Positions 47,486 through 57,301 are shown, counted from the stretch's first letter. The stretch: 64,000 nucleotides of DNA from Fluviicola sp. (GCA_029866325.1 JARWZO010000016.1:1-64000); one strand, 5' to 3'. Numbers and translations: made by a program. Notes: generated by a model not told the origin, from the letters alone.

Positions 47486-48811
47486 ATGTTCGGTACCTTG
47501 CATCTCACACGGTTCTTTTTCCTCATCCAAGCGGTGGTGGTTTGCATCATTGGTGCTGCCTTCCTATTCCCGTGGTTGATGATTGTTGGAAAAACCCTTT
47601 TAATTGTTTCTGTTTTGGCAACAATTGTGGATGTAATGCTCATTTATTTACCGAAAGAACCGATTACTGTTCAGCGCCGTTTTCAGGAACGCATGAACTT
47701 AGGCGACAGCAATGCGGTTGAAGTGATTGTAATCAACCAAACGCTGCAACCACTGAATGCTTCTATTTACGAAGGTTATCCTGTGCAAATGCAACAGCGT
47801 TCCAAAGCATGGATTGCCTTATTACTTCCACGCAAACGGAAAACATTCCACTACGAATTCACCCCGAAAGAGCGTGGTCAATACCAGTTCAATGATGTCG
47901 TTGTTTTTGTGCGTTCACCGTTTTTCTTAGGTCAGCGTCGCATTACCGTTTCATTGGAGCAGCAAGTGGAAGTTTATCCTTCGATCTTGCAGATGAAACA
48001 ATACGAACTCAAGGTATTCCATCAGCAAACCCAATCGCAGGGAATTAAAAAAGTACGTAGAATTGGTAATACCAGCGAGTTTGAGCAAATCAAAAACTAC
48101 GTTCAAGGCGATGACGTGCGCACCATTAACTGGAAAGCCACGAGTCGCAAGAATGAACTAATGGTAAACCAATACCAGGAAGAGCGTTCGCAGCCTGTTT
48201 ATTGTGTCATCGATAAAAGTCGCCCGATGCAATTGGCTTTCGACGATATGTCGATGCTGGATTATGCCATCAACACCACACTGGTTTTCTCAAACATTGC
48301 TTTGCGCAAAGGCGATCGTGCTGGATTGATTACGTTTTCTGACAAAATCGGGACTTTACTTCCTGCCGATAAATCCACCGGACAATTGCGTCGCATTTTG
48401 GAAAATCTCTACAACCAACGCACCTTATTTAAAGAAGGAAACTTTGAGTTGTTGTACCAAACGGTACGCCGTCAGGTAAAAACGCGCTCTCTACTCATGT
48501 TGTTCACCAATTTCGAGAGCGAATTTGCCATGCGCCGTGCCTTGCCAATGTTGCAAAAACTCAACAAGCGTCATGTTTTGGTGGTGATTTTCTTCCAGAA
48601 CAACGAATTGGAAGAATGGGCACAACAGCCGGTTTCAACCATGAAAGACCTCATCCAGGCCACTGTAGCTGAAAAAATGAGCACCGTAAAATGGTCCATT
48701 GCCCGTGAATTGCGCCAGCACGGCATACAAACCATTCTTTCGCGTCCGGAAGATTTGTCGATTAATTCGATCAACAAGTATTTGGAATTGAAAGCGAAGG
48801 GAGGGATTTAA
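47486..48811 (+). CDS. DUF58 (VWA-like) protein of the MoxR cluster (441 aa)
   Basis: Fifth and last gene of the cluster. Two N-terminal membrane helices (LTRFFFLIQAVVVCIIGAAF, then IVGKTLLIVSVLATIVDVML) are followed by a beta domain and the DUF58 core near residues 190-250 (VRRIGNTSEFEQIKNYVQGD, DVRTINWKATSRKNELMVNQ). The VWA-like half carries VIDKSRPM and LITFSDKIGTLLPADK. MoxR and DUF58 proteins are thought to act as a pair in maturation of envelope proteins; no substrate can be named here. Confidence 0.9.
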   Translation: MFGTLHLTRFFFLIQAVVVCIIGAAFLFPWLMIVGKTLLIVSVLATIVDVMLIYLPKEPITVQRRFQERMNLGDSNAVEVIVINQTLQPLNASIYEGYPVQMQQRSKAWIALLLPRKRKTFHYEFTPKERGQYQFNDVVVFVRSPFFLGQRRITVSLEQQVEVYPSILQMKQYELKVFHQQTQSQGIKKVRRIGNTSEFEQIKNYVQGDDVRTINWKATSRKNELMVNQYQEERSQPVYCVIDKSRPMQLAFDDMSMLDYAINTTLVFSNIALRKGDRAGLITFSDKIGTLLPADKSTGQLRRILENLYNQRTLFKEGNFELLYQTVRRQVKTRSLLMLFTNFESEFAMRRALPMLQKLNKRHVLVVIFFQNNELEEWAQQPVSTMKDLIQATVAEKMSTVKWSIARELRQHGIQTILSRPEDLSINSINKYLELKAKGGI

Positions 48812-48905
48812 CCATTTTCCGCCTGTTTATCCAACTTGTGAAACTTTAACATCTAAAAGTCCTTTTCTCGTTTCGGGATAAGTAGGCTGTGCAGGAAAAT
48901 TTGTG

Positions 48906-48913
48906 TAATTTTG
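48906..48913 (+). promoter_or_regulatory. Candidate -7 element of the aldehyde dehydrogenase gene
   Basis: TAATTTTG is an exact TAnnTTTG, 22 bp before the ATG at 48935. No TTG is found at the usual 19-21 nt upstream, so the -33 box is weak or absent. Confidence 0.35.
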
Positions 48914-48934
48914 CAGATCCAAAAGCAATAGTAT

Positions 48935-50491
48935 ATGTCAGTTACAGCAACAGCTCCTGGAATTCAGGAAACGCTTAAAACCCTCGGAATAGAAGCTATT
49001 AACCGCGGGGCATCAACAGGAGGTCATTGGTTCAATACCCGTGGTCCGCAAATCGATTCGATTTCTCCGGTCGACGGTCAATTAATTGCCTCTGTGCATG
49101 CAGCAACTGAAGCCGAATACGAAGCCATTATCATGAAAGCGCAAGAAGCATTCAAGGTGTGGCGCACAATTCCTGCTCCGAAACGTGGAGAGGTAGTTCG
49201 TCAGCTAGCTGAAAAAATACGTGAATACAAACAACCGCTTGGTGAATTGGTTTCTTTCGAAATGGGGAAATCGTTGCAAGAAGGTTTAGGTGAGGTACAA
49301 GAAATGATCGACATCTGCGATTTCGCGGTTGGTCTTTCGCGTCAGTTATATGGTTTAACAATGCACTCTGAGCGTCCGAGTCACCGTATGTACGAACAAT
49401 ATCACCCGATTGGAATTGTAGGAATTATCTCTGCATTCAACTTCCCGGTTGCCGTTTGGAACTGGAACACAGCTCTTGCTTGGGTGTGTGGTGATGTGTG
49501 CGTTTGGAAACCGTCTGAAAAAACGCCTTTAACTGCTATTGCTTGTCAGAAAATTGCACAAGAAGTATTTGCAGCAAATGACGTTCCTGAAGGAGTTTCT
49601 TGTTTGTTGATCGGTGATGCAGAAATCGGAAAATTAATGTCGAATGACGTTCGTGTTCCATTGGTATCTGCTACAGGTTCAACTCGTATGGGGAAAGCCG
49701 TTTCACAGGCGGTAGGAGCGCGTTTAGGAAAATCATTATTGGAATTGGGTGGAAACAACGCTATTATTATTGCTCCTTCTGCCGATTTGAAAATGGTGGT
49801 TCCGGGCGCAGTTTTCGGTGCAGTTGGAACAGCAGGACAACGTTGTACATCTACTCGTCGTTTGATCATTCACGAAGAAGTTTACGATAAAGTACGCGAT
49901 GCAATTGTAAAAGCATATGGACAATTGAAAATCGGGAATCCGTTGGATCAAAACAATCATGTTGGTCCGCTGATCGATAAAGATGCCGTAACAGCTTACG
50001 AAAACGCATTGAAGCAAGTAGTTGCCGAAGGTGGTAAAGTAATTGTAGAAGGCGGTGTATTGAGCGGTGAAGGATACGAATCGGGTTGTTATGTAAAACC
50101 GGCCATTGCAGAAGCTGAAAATCACTTCCAAATCGTTCAACACGAAACATTCGCTCCGGTAATGTACTTGATGAAATATTCCGGTGGTGTTGAGAATGCA
50201 ATTGCGTTGCAAAATGGTGTTCCACAAGGATTATCATCAGCTATCATGACAAACAACTTACGTGAAGCAGAAGCTTTCTTAGCTGCAACCGGTTCCGACT
50301 GTGGAATTGCCAACGTAAACATCGGTACTTCAGGTGCTGAAATCGGTGGTGCATTCGGTGGTGAAAAAGAAACAGGCGGTGGCCGCGAATCAGGCTCAGA
50401 TGCTTGGAAAGTGTACATGCGTCGTCAAACGAATACCATCAACTATTCCGATTCGTTGCCATTGGCACAAGGAATTAAGTTTGATTTATAA
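48935..50491 (+). CDS. amaB: ALDH7-type aldehyde dehydrogenase, likely alpha-aminoadipate-semialdehyde dehydrogenase (518 aa)
   Basis: NAD-dependent oxidation of an aldehyde, most likely 2-aminoadipate 6-semialdehyde in lysine breakdown, as in the ALDH7/antiquitin family. The full ALDH fold is present: NAD-binding region with SAFNFPVAVWNWNTAL and WKPSEKTPLT, VSATGSTRMGKAV, the general base Glu in LLELGGNNAI (about 268-275), the catalytic Cys in GTAGQRCTSTRR (about 304), and GGAFGGEKETGGGRESGSDA near the C-terminus. ALDH7 membership is my judgement from the N-terminal layout and NFPVAVWNWN. ATG at 48935. It is followed by a terminator and not in an operon. Confidence 0.88.
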   Translation: MSVTATAPGIQETLKTLGIEAINRGASTGGHWFNTRGPQIDSISPVDGQLIASVHAATEAEYEAIIMKAQEAFKVWRTIPAPKRGEVVRQLAEKIREYKQPLGELVSFEMGKSLQEGLGEVQEMIDICDFAVGLSRQLYGLTMHSERPSHRMYEQYHPIGIVGIISAFNFPVAVWNWNTALAWVCGDVCVWKPSEKTPLTAIACQKIAQEVFAANDVPEGVSCLLIGDAEIGKLMSNDVRVPLVSATGSTRMGKAVSQAVGARLGKSLLELGGNNAIIIAPSADLKMVVPGAVFGAVGTAGQRCTSTRRLIIHEEVYDKVRDAIVKAYGQLKIGNPLDQNNHVGPLIDKDAVTAYENALKQVVAEGGKVIVEGGVLSGEGYESGCYVKPAIAEAENHFQIVQHETFAPVMYLMKYSGGVENAIALQNGVPQGLSSAIMTNNLREAEAFLAATGSDCGIANVNIGTSGAEIGGAFGGEKETGGGRESGSDAWKVYMRRQTNTINYSDSLPLAQGIKFDL

Positions 50492-50513
50492 GAAAAACCA
50501 TTCATTTAGATAC

Positions 50514-50539
50514 AAAGGCTGCCTTCGGGTGGCCTTTTT
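50514..50539 (+). terminator. Rho-independent terminator after aldehyde dehydrogenase
   Basis: AAAGGCTGCC (50514-50523), loop TTCG, GGTGGCCTTT (50528-50537) with two G-T wobbles, then T-tract to 50539. UUCG tetraloop. Confidence 0.85.
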
Positions 50540-50624
50540 CGTTTTAGAACCTAAAATCAGCTTTGAGAGCTCATTGCGGTGAGATTGATCATTTTTAGCT
50601 TATCAAGCTTTGTTGAAACTAAAT

Positions 50625-50655
50625 TTGACTTTTAACGTAGTAGTATGTAACTTTA
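50625..50655 (+). promoter_or_regulatory. Predicted promoter of the 97-aa gene and T9SS protein
   Basis: TTG (50625-50627), 20 nt, TAACTTTA (50648-50655), one mismatch to TAnnTTTG. The ATG follows 19 bases after the box. Confidence 0.5.
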
Positions 50656-50674
50656 TGCTGTAAACTAACATGTT

Positions 50675-50968
50675 ATGAGATTACTACTCCTAATTTTGAC
50701 GCTCGTATCATTATCCGCGACAGCGCAACAGAATTCAACTTCCAGAATGGAGCAATCGGCCGGAATCAATTATTTTTCGCGATTAGGTGTTGATTACGAA
50801 ATCAAAGACAACCCTTCACCCGATCCGGATGTAATCGCATTGATTCCCTTTGAAACGTATAATCGCCAGCGCCATTCCACAATGGATTTGGAATTTACTG
50901 ATCCTACAACCAATTACGTGATTGTCCTCTATTCCGAGGAAAAATGCAGGTTGAATAAACAACAATAA
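50675..50968 (+). CDS. Small secreted protein, unknown function (97 aa)
   Basis: The signal peptide (MRLLLLILTLVSLSATAQ) has cleavage likely after TAQ. The mature part of about 79 residues has few charged clusters and no cysteine before the end (EEKCRLNKQQ). No family is recognised. The gene lies 5 bp before the next gene and shares its promoter, so the product probably works with the T9SS protein encoded downstream. Confidence 0.7.
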   Translation: MRLLLLILTLVSLSATAQQNSTSRMEQSAGINYFSRLGVDYEIKDNPSPDPDVIALIPFETYNRQRHSTMDLEFTDPTTNYVIVLYSEEKCRLNKQQ

Positions 50969-50973
50969 ACGCT

Positions 50974-52425
50974 ATGAGAATCCTATTACTTTTCTTCGTT
51001 TTTGCGTCATTTGGCGTTTTAGCCCAAACGTATACACATCCTACAACTGGTATTAGCAGTACTTACGCCGGTGCTTGTATGGTGAACACATGCTCAGGAA
51101 CCTACTATGACAATGGTGGTGCGGGTGGTAATTACGCAGCGAATATTAACGCTATTTACCGAACTTTTTGTCCAAGTACGGCAGGAATGTGTGTCCGGGC
51201 GACTTTTACCTCGTTCTCAATGAACGATACGTACTTTTTGTGTGGTGGACCAAGCTCTTGCTGTGATTATTTATCGGTTCTCAATGGTCCGGCTCAAAAT
51301 TCTCCTGCTCTATACAACAACTGTACAAGCTCTCCGGGAACCATTACAGCTTCTTCTTCAAGTGGTTGTTTAACTTTCCGACATACTACTGACGGTAGTG
51401 TGCAATTAGGAGGCTGGGCCGCAACGCTTTCTTGTGTGGCTTGTGCTGGTGGTCCAACAGGTTTAACCAACAATGATTGTGGAAATGCAGTTCAAGTATG
51501 CGTAGATACGCCATTTTCAAGTGCTTCAACCGGTCCGGGATTAGCATCAGACGGTTGTTCCGGGTGTACTTCTTCCGGTGGCGAAGTTTACTCCAGCTGG
51601 TACAAATTTCAGGTAGCCAGCAGTGGTACCCTAGGTTTCATTATCGACCCAACAAACAATGCGGATGATTACGATTTTGCGTTATACGGACCGGGAGCTG
51701 CCTGTGGTGCTCTAGGGGCACCTATTCGATGCAGTTACGCAGCCAATACCAGCAATACCGGTATGGGTAACGGAGCTGTAGATGCATCTGAAATTGTAAC
51801 AGGTGATGGCTGGACAAGTACATTGGCAGTAACTGCCGGACAAATCTTTTATTTAATGGTAAATAACTGGAGCCCAACAGCCAGCGGATTCTTGATGGAC
51901 TGGACTTTAACAGGTGGCGCTTCTCTCAACTGTACACCTTTGGCCGTAGATTTAACTTCGTTCGAATGCTCGCAAGATGAACAATTCATTAACGTTCATT
52001 GGGTTACTCAAAGTGAAACAAACAGTGATTTCTTCAAATTGGAAAAAAGCACCGATGGTGTGAATTATGTAGAAATGGTGCGTACCAAAGGGCAAGGTAA
52101 TTCTTCCATGCCAACCGATTATTTCATCGTGGATGCATATCCTGAACTTGGTGTAAATTATTACCGCCTTACGGAGGTAGATCTTTCAGGAATGGAAACA
52201 GTGTTCAACATTACTTCTTGTGAGACTACTGTTACCGATGCACGAATTGTATCTATGACAATTTACGACATGAACGGTCAACGAGTATGGGAATCAGAAG
52301 AAGATACCGAAGATGTCAAAGCTGCTCTTAAAAGCTCTATGATTCCTGCGGGAGTGTATATTTTGGAAACAGAAGACATTTACCACAAGGTGAAGCGCAT
52401 TAAGTTTGTGCAGTTGGATCGATAG
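50974..52425 (+). CDS. Secreted Cys-rich protein with CUB-like N-terminus and T9SS sorting tail (483 aa)
   Basis: The signal peptide (MRILLLFFVFASFGVLAQ) precedes an N-terminal CUB-like segment with repeated Cys (CMVNTCSGTYYDNGG, CGGPSSCCDYLSVLNG). A second domain at about 170-320 (NNDCGNAVQVC, GEVYSSWYKFQVASSGTLGF) resembles Bacteroidota pre-peptidase-type modules. A fibronectin-like spacer (VHWVTQSETNSDFFKLEKST) leads to the C-terminal T9SS sorting domain (IVSMTIYDMNGQRVWE, MIPAGVYILETE). Probably released or attached at the cell surface by the type IX system. Target unknown. Ends before a clear terminator. Confidence 0.85.
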   Translation: MRILLLFFVFASFGVLAQTYTHPTTGISSTYAGACMVNTCSGTYYDNGGAGGNYAANINAIYRTFCPSTAGMCVRATFTSFSMNDTYFLCGGPSSCCDYLSVLNGPAQNSPALYNNCTSSPGTITASSSSGCLTFRHTTDGSVQLGGWAATLSCVACAGGPTGLTNNDCGNAVQVCVDTPFSSASTGPGLASDGCSGCTSSGGEVYSSWYKFQVASSGTLGFIIDPTNNADDYDFALYGPGAACGALGAPIRCSYAANTSNTGMGNGAVDASEIVTGDGWTSTLAVTAGQIFYLMVNNWSPTASGFLMDWTLTGGASLNCTPLAVDLTSFECSQDEQFINVHWVTQSETNSDFFKLEKSTDGVNYVEMVRTKGQGNSSMPTDYFIVDAYPELGVNYYRLTEVDLSGMETVFNITSCETTVTDARIVSMTIYDMNGQRVWESEEDTEDVKAALKSSMIPAGVYILETEDIYHKVKRIKFVQLDR

Positions 52426-52456
52426 AATTTCTATGATTACAATTTATTTCTAGATT

Positions 52457-52484
52457 AAAGTCTGCTTAAATGGCAGACTTTTTT
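52457..52484 (+). terminator. Rho-independent terminator
   Basis: AAAGTCTGC (52457-52465), loop TTAAATG, GCAGACTTT (52473-52481), then T-tract. It ends the unit of the 97-aa and 483-aa genes, only 12 bp before the next start. Confidence 0.88.
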
Positions 52485-52495
52485 AGTTTTAGTGA

Positions 52496-52984
52496 GTGAA
52501 ACAACTTCTTTTTCAACCGATGCAACAAGTCATTTTGATCATATACACTTTCTTTTCTCTACTAATTCCGGCAGCTGTCAATGCACAAGTGCCATTTCCT
52601 GATATTTTCAAAACAGAGGTCGCGTTTGATGCGTTTTTTCAACAAATGCAGAGTCACGAAGAAATTGGAAATAAGCGCCTTATTGACGAAGTAGAAACGC
52701 GCGACATTCACTATGATTCTTTTATACCAGCATTCGATGAATCGGGTCAGTTTAATTCCATCAAATTGGAATATTCCGATGGAAAACAATGTGTGATACA
52801 ACGTACATCTGAGAACACATTTATCTTGCAAAAAGGTCGCAAAAAACTCCGAAAACGCTGTTATACGATCTCATTGCAAGCAGGAGCGACCAACAAAAGC
52901 AGAAGTATTATGCTTTGGGACCAAACCTGGTTGTACATTCAACAAATGGCCGGACTCCCTACTCCCTCTTCTTCCCAACTCTAA
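52496..52984 (+). CDS. Small secreted protein, unknown function (162 aa)
   Basis: GTG at 52496 or ATG at 52520 leads into a signal peptide (VILIIYTFFSLLIPAAVNAQ). The mature part is basic towards the end (LQKGRKKLRKRCYTISLQAG) with no recognised fold. Its last 26 bases overlap the 3' end of the convergent TonB-receptor gene. The signal peptide supports it as a real gene. Confidence 0.65.
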   Translation: MKQLLFQPMQQVILIIYTFFSLLIPAAVNAQVPFPDIFKTEVAFDAFFQQMQSHEEIGNKRLIDEVETRDIHYDSFIPAFDESGQFNSIKLEYSDGKQCVIQRTSENTFILQKGRKKLRKRCYTISLQAGATNKSRSIMLWDQTWLYIQQMAGLPTPSSSQL

Positions 52985-55415
52985 AATCAATGCGGTAATA
53001 GAAAATGGGTAAGAAGCCCAATTGTGTTCGCTCAGCTATAGGCTCTGCAGAAGGATCTGCAATATTCGGTGCGTAAGCTAAACTCAACAAATTCGGTGTA
53101 TTGAATAGATTCACCAAATCCAACCCGATTTCGTGGGTCATTTTCGCAGCGTTGTATTTCCAGTTGATCTTCACATCAGCCCGGAAATAATCGCGGAATT
53201 GGCGCTCGTTGAACAACGAATCGGAGAAAATCAATTCATTGGCTTCTTTTGAAGCATCCAAATTTACATAACCATAGCGTTTTCCTCCCGCCACAGTTAC
53301 TTTCGCACCCAAAGAGATGGATTGCTTGGCATTGATCTTAAATTCTTTCCCAAACAAGATATTCGAGGTATATAAACCGTTGTAAGATGTGCTTCGTTCA
53401 ATGCCATCGCTACCAACATATTTTGAATCGTAAACAGATGTCGTAAACAACAGGAAGAATGTTTTACTGAAGTATTTCTGAACAGTCAATTCGATTCCGT
53501 AGTTGGTTCCCGTTCCTGTATTTTTTAGCGAATCGGGGAAGAAACGTGCGAAACCGCTTCCTTGATTGATAATGGAAAACGATGATGGTGTTACCGTAAC
53601 CGGAACATTGTACAAATATTGATAATATACTTCTGTGCGAACAGATATCCCGTTTTTAAAGGCTTTTTCGTAACCAACAGCGGTGTGTACCGATTTCGAG
53701 AAATCCATGTTTTTGTTCTGGTAAACCTTGTTGCCGTTGGCATCCAGTTTGTGATAGGTGTATGTATAATACGGTTGCGTCTGACTGTGTAATCCCGCTC
53801 CGGCAAATACTCGTTGTCCGTTTTTTAGACTGTATTTCCAGCCCAAACGTGGTTCAACAGGACTCAAACTATTGCTTAACGAAAAATACTGGCTGTGAAG
53901 CCCCGCAGTAATGTCCATGTTCTCTGAAACACGGTATTTCCATTGCACAAAAGGCTGCACCATTACTGAGAATCCGGTGTAATCCCAGCGATTGATAAAT
54001 GCGGTATGCGCTGTGTTTTTCACGCTGTCGGCCATGCTGAAATACAAACCGTCTACATTTACCCCGAATCGCAGTAAGTGTTGTTTATTGATCTTGTGAC
54101 TCACAGCTGTGTAAGCCGATCCGCGAGTCGTTTTAAACTGGTAACCCATCAACGCGTAGATCGAATCTACCCGAACGTTTATCTCTTGAACTCCATTCGT
54201 GTTAACCGTATCTAGGGAACGAATCAAGAAATCGTGGTGCGAATGTTGTTCATCAAACGCAGACGAAAGCGTAGCGGTGAGAAAGGTCTTTTCGGAAATG
54301 GATTTTTTGTAGGTTACACCTGCAACACCCATCGTAGTACCGAAATACTGATCACGGTCGCCCTCTCCGTATAGTTCTTCCGAAAGCGTTGTTTTATCCG
54401 AAATCAAAATCTCGATTTCGCTTTTTCCACCTATCGCCCATAACGACAATGCCGCGCCTTTTTTCAGAGGGAAATTGAACTTAAATGCACCGTCGCCATA
54501 TACAGGCACGGCATCCGTTCCGATTTTGATTCCCATAAACTGAAACAAACTCAGTGTGGAATAACGTCCCATGACCAAATAACTGGCTCGACTTCCTTTT
54601 TTCAACGGACCTTCAGCAGATATTTCCGTTCCGAGAAAGCCGAATTGGCCGGTTAATTCATGCTGATTACTGTTTCCGTTTCGCAATTTTAAATCAAAAA
54701 CACCGGATAATGAATTTCCATACTCTGCCGGAAATGCCGACATAAAAAAATCGGAATTCGCCAAACTTTTATTGTTGATGATCGAAACAGGTCCGCCGGT
54801 ACTTCCCGAAATGGCAAAATGCGACGGATTCGGAATATCGATTCCTTCTACTTTGTAAACAACTCCCAAGGGCGAATTCCCACGAATTACAATGTCATTT
54901 CTAGAATCGTCAGCTCCCTGAACTCCGGCAAAATTACTGGCCATCCTGGCGGGATCCCCACGCGAACCGGCATAGCGTTCTGTTTCCTCAACCGAGAATT
55001 GCTGCGAAGAAACCGTTGCCATTTCATTGATGATTTCGCCTTGTTTTCTACTGGTAATTACTACCTCTTCCACTTCAGTAATAAACTCCTGCATCTTCAC
55101 ATCAATCACACTTTCTTTACCGGAATTCACGATAATATCTATCGATTTTGCTTGATAAGAACCAAGAGTGGCAGTAAGATTGTGTTTTCCAACAGGTACA
55201 TTCGCAATCTCAAACAAACCGTCGGGATCGGTCAATGCACGCAACAATAAGGTTGTATCGGAAGTATTGATTTTTACATAAACACCGTAAAGCGGAAAAT
55301 CAGTGTCGGCATCTTTCACCACACCGCGAACGGTTTGGGTTGGCGCCTGACTAAAAGCCGGAGTAATAAACAGCATCACACAAGATGCAACTATCCATCT
55401 ATTGATCGTTTTCAT
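52959..55415 (-). CDS. TonB-dependent outer-membrane receptor with carboxypeptidase-regulatory-like domain (818 aa)
   Basis: Energy-coupled uptake channel of the outer membrane. The signal peptide ends near PAFSQ. Residues about 27-112 are a regulatory-like beta domain (VRGVVKDADTDFPLYGVYVK). The plug (about 130-260) shows GDPARMASNFAGVQGADDSR, then NDIVIRGNSPLGVVYKVEGI, with the barrel beyond (VFDLKLRNGNSNQHELTGQF) ending in a terminal aromatic strand (FYYRIDFRVGKKRE). It is shorter than SusC-type receptors and no SusD gene is present. It may work with the peptide-binding lipoprotein encoded 126 bp upstream on the same strand. Substrate unknown. Confidence 0.92.
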   Translation of the reverse strand: MKTINRWIVASCVMLFITPAFSQAPTQTVRGVVKDADTDFPLYGVYVKINTSDTTLLLRALTDPDGLFEIANVPVGKHNLTATLGSYQAKSIDIIVNSGKESVIDVKMQEFITEVEEVVITSRKQGEIINEMATVSSQQFSVEETERYAGSRGDPARMASNFAGVQGADDSRNDIVIRGNSPLGVVYKVEGIDIPNPSHFAISGSTGGPVSIINNKSLANSDFFMSAFPAEYGNSLSGVFDLKLRNGNSNQHELTGQFGFLGTEISAEGPLKKGSRASYLVMGRYSTLSLFQFMGIKIGTDAVPVYGDGAFKFNFPLKKGAALSLWAIGGKSEIEILISDKTTLSEELYGEGDRDQYFGTTMGVAGVTYKKSISEKTFLTATLSSAFDEQHSHHDFLIRSLDTVNTNGVQEINVRVDSIYALMGYQFKTTRGSAYTAVSHKINKQHLLRFGVNVDGLYFSMADSVKNTAHTAFINRWDYTGFSVMVQPFVQWKYRVSENMDITAGLHSQYFSLSNSLSPVEPRLGWKYSLKNGQRVFAGAGLHSQTQPYYTYTYHKLDANGNKVYQNKNMDFSKSVHTAVGYEKAFKNGISVRTEVYYQYLYNVPVTVTPSSFSIINQGSGFARFFPDSLKNTGTGTNYGIELTVQKYFSKTFFLLFTTSVYDSKYVGSDGIERSTSYNGLYTSNILFGKEFKINAKQSISLGAKVTVAGGKRYGYVNLDASKEANELIFSDSLFNERQFRDYFRADVKINWKYNAAKMTHEIGLDLVNLFNTPNLLSLAYAPNIADPSAEPIAERTQLGFLPIFYYRIDFRVGKKRE

Positions 55416-55541
55416 AGTATTAGCATTTGTACCGCAAAACTGTTACAATTTTCATTCACCGAAAAACGGAAAATCAGGTTCTGAAAACCAGTGTTGCGAA
55501 TATCCGTACAACAGCTCATCCGTTTGAACAAGTAATGGTAC

Positions 55542-57281
55542 TTACTGAATGGATTTCAGGTATTCTTCTTTTGTCCAATCGTGCAAGTACACTTCTTTCA
55601 AGTCCAACAAGCCCATTGGGTTGTTATGCAGGTTTCTTACTCTGGAATAAACCAACTGAATATCACCCGAATACCATAATACAATGATCGGCGGATCTTG
55701 CATCAATACTTTTTCAGCTTCGTTGTACAGACGATAACGCTCTTTCTGACTGCCTGCAGCACGCGCCTTTTCAAACAACTCATCAAACATGGGGTTTTTA
55801 TACCGTGCTTGATTCAGTCCGGAAGGTTCGTCTTTGGAATCCGGAACGGTTTTACCATAAAAATTACTCAGGAACGTTTCAGGGCTCACATAATCGGCGA
55901 ACCAAGCAGTGCGGAATAAATCTCCCCGGGCATAACGCGCATCCTCGTCCTTTTGCTCAAAGGTCGAACCATCAATGTTTACGTTGATTCCAAGGGTTTG
56001 GAAAATTTCTTCGGAAATTTCTTCAGCCACCGCAGAGTGAATGTCCCCAATATTAACTCGCAAATTGACACTCCCAAAACCTTTTCCTCCCGGATAGCCC
56101 GCCTCGGCAAGTAATTGTTTCGCTTTCTCAGGATCGTAATTGTAGCCAACTGCTTTAATTGCCTTAAAATCATACCCTTTAAAGGATGAACTCAACGGTG
56201 GAACGATTCCAAAGATACCGTCTTCATAAGCCTGACCACGGAGCACGTATTGGGTAATTTTATTTCGATTAATCGCATAGTTGAATGCCTGACGCACACG
56301 CACATCTTTAAAGCGCGGATCTGTCATATTAAAGAAATAATAGTTGGTAGCCATTAACGCATTGTTGTTCAATAACATCAATGGTGGTTTTGAATTAAAA
56401 TCTTTGATTCTTCCTTCCAGCATTTGTGTTATGCGGCTTGTAGGTAAGGTATTGATAATGTGCGTTTCACCCTTTTCGAATAATTCCAATTGCTCCAGCT
56501 TGCGATTATCGGCAATAAAGATCACACTATCCAGGTATGGAAGCGCATTCCCCTTTTTGTCAGTGAGGTAATAATCCTGATTCTTAAGCAAGATAATCGA
56601 CGCAGGTTCGCCTTTCGTATATTCATTGTAAACAAAAGGTCCGGTTCCGATCAAATCGGCTTCTTTATTGGCCGTAACTACCTTTTCTGAAACAATTCCA
56701 ACATTGATGCTTGCCAGTTTGCTGATAAAATTAGCATCTGGACTTTTCAGCGTTAAGGTAATCTCATTTCCATTGGTTTTTATACCGCTGATTGATGTTG
56801 CTCTGTGTTTATAAAAAGCCTCTGCTCCCTTTAACTGTTCGCCCAAAATCGACAAATAAGCTACAGAAGGAGAACCTTTCTCGTTAGGTAAACATGCTTT
56901 TTCAAATGTAAAAACCACATCTTTTGCTGTCATTTTTCGTTCCTCTTTTGAAGAAAACACTTCGTGTTCGTGAAAAAGCACATCGTCACGCAGTGTGAAC
57001 GTATATGACAATCCGTCAGGGGAAACGTTCCACGATTTTGCCAACTGCGCTCTGATACTCAAGTCGTCAGGATTGAAGCTAACGAGACATTCTACAATTT
57101 GAGAAAGCACTGTAGCCGAATATACATCAGTAACTTCACGAGCCGTAAATGTCTTTGGTTCATTATCTATAGACATTTTCAGACAACCGCCTGCATGCTC
57201 AAATTGTTTTCGGTCGGAGCTTTCACTACAAGAAATGAAAAGCAGTAAAAGTGGCACTAATATAAGAAACGATAACTTCAT
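55542..57281 (-). CDS. Family 5 oligopeptide-binding lipoprotein, OppA/DppA-like (579 aa)
   Basis: Substrate-binding protein of the peptide ABC type. Lipobox in LLLLFISCSES (Cys about 18). Typical blocks are AKSWNVSPDGLSYTFTLRDD, VLFHEHEVF, MTAKDVVFTFEKAC, the hinge region VRVRQAFNYAINRNKITQYV, and YDPEKAKQLLAEAGYPGGKG. No permease or ATPase gene is nearby, so it is either served by a transporter elsewhere or acts in another way. It is transcribed on the same strand before the TonB receptor (126-bp gap). Promoter elements precede it at 57302-57332. Confidence 0.9.
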   Translation of the reverse strand: MKLSFLILVPLLLLFISCSESSDRKQFEHAGGCLKMSIDNEPKTFTAREVTDVYSATVLSQIVECLVSFNPDDLSIRAQLAKSWNVSPDGLSYTFTLRDDVLFHEHEVFSSKEERKMTAKDVVFTFEKACLPNEKGSPSVAYLSILGEQLKGAEAFYKHRATSISGIKTNGNEITLTLKSPDANFISKLASINVGIVSEKVVTANKEADLIGTGPFVYNEYTKGEPASIILLKNQDYYLTDKKGNALPYLDSVIFIADNRKLEQLELFEKGETHIINTLPTSRITQMLEGRIKDFNSKPPLMLLNNNALMATNYYFFNMTDPRFKDVRVRQAFNYAINRNKITQYVLRGQAYEDGIFGIVPPLSSSFKGYDFKAIKAVGYNYDPEKAKQLLAEAGYPGGKGFGSVNLRVNIGDIHSAVAEEISEEIFQTLGINVNIDGSTFEQKDEDARYARGDLFRTAWFADYVSPETFLSNFYGKTVPDSKDEPSGLNQARYKNPMFDELFEKARAAGSQKERYRLYNEAEKVLMQDPPIIVLWYSGDIQLVYSRVRNLHNNPMGLLDLKEVYLHDWTKEEYLKSIQ

Positions 57282-57301
57282 GATTTCTTGCGATTAAGTC
57301 A

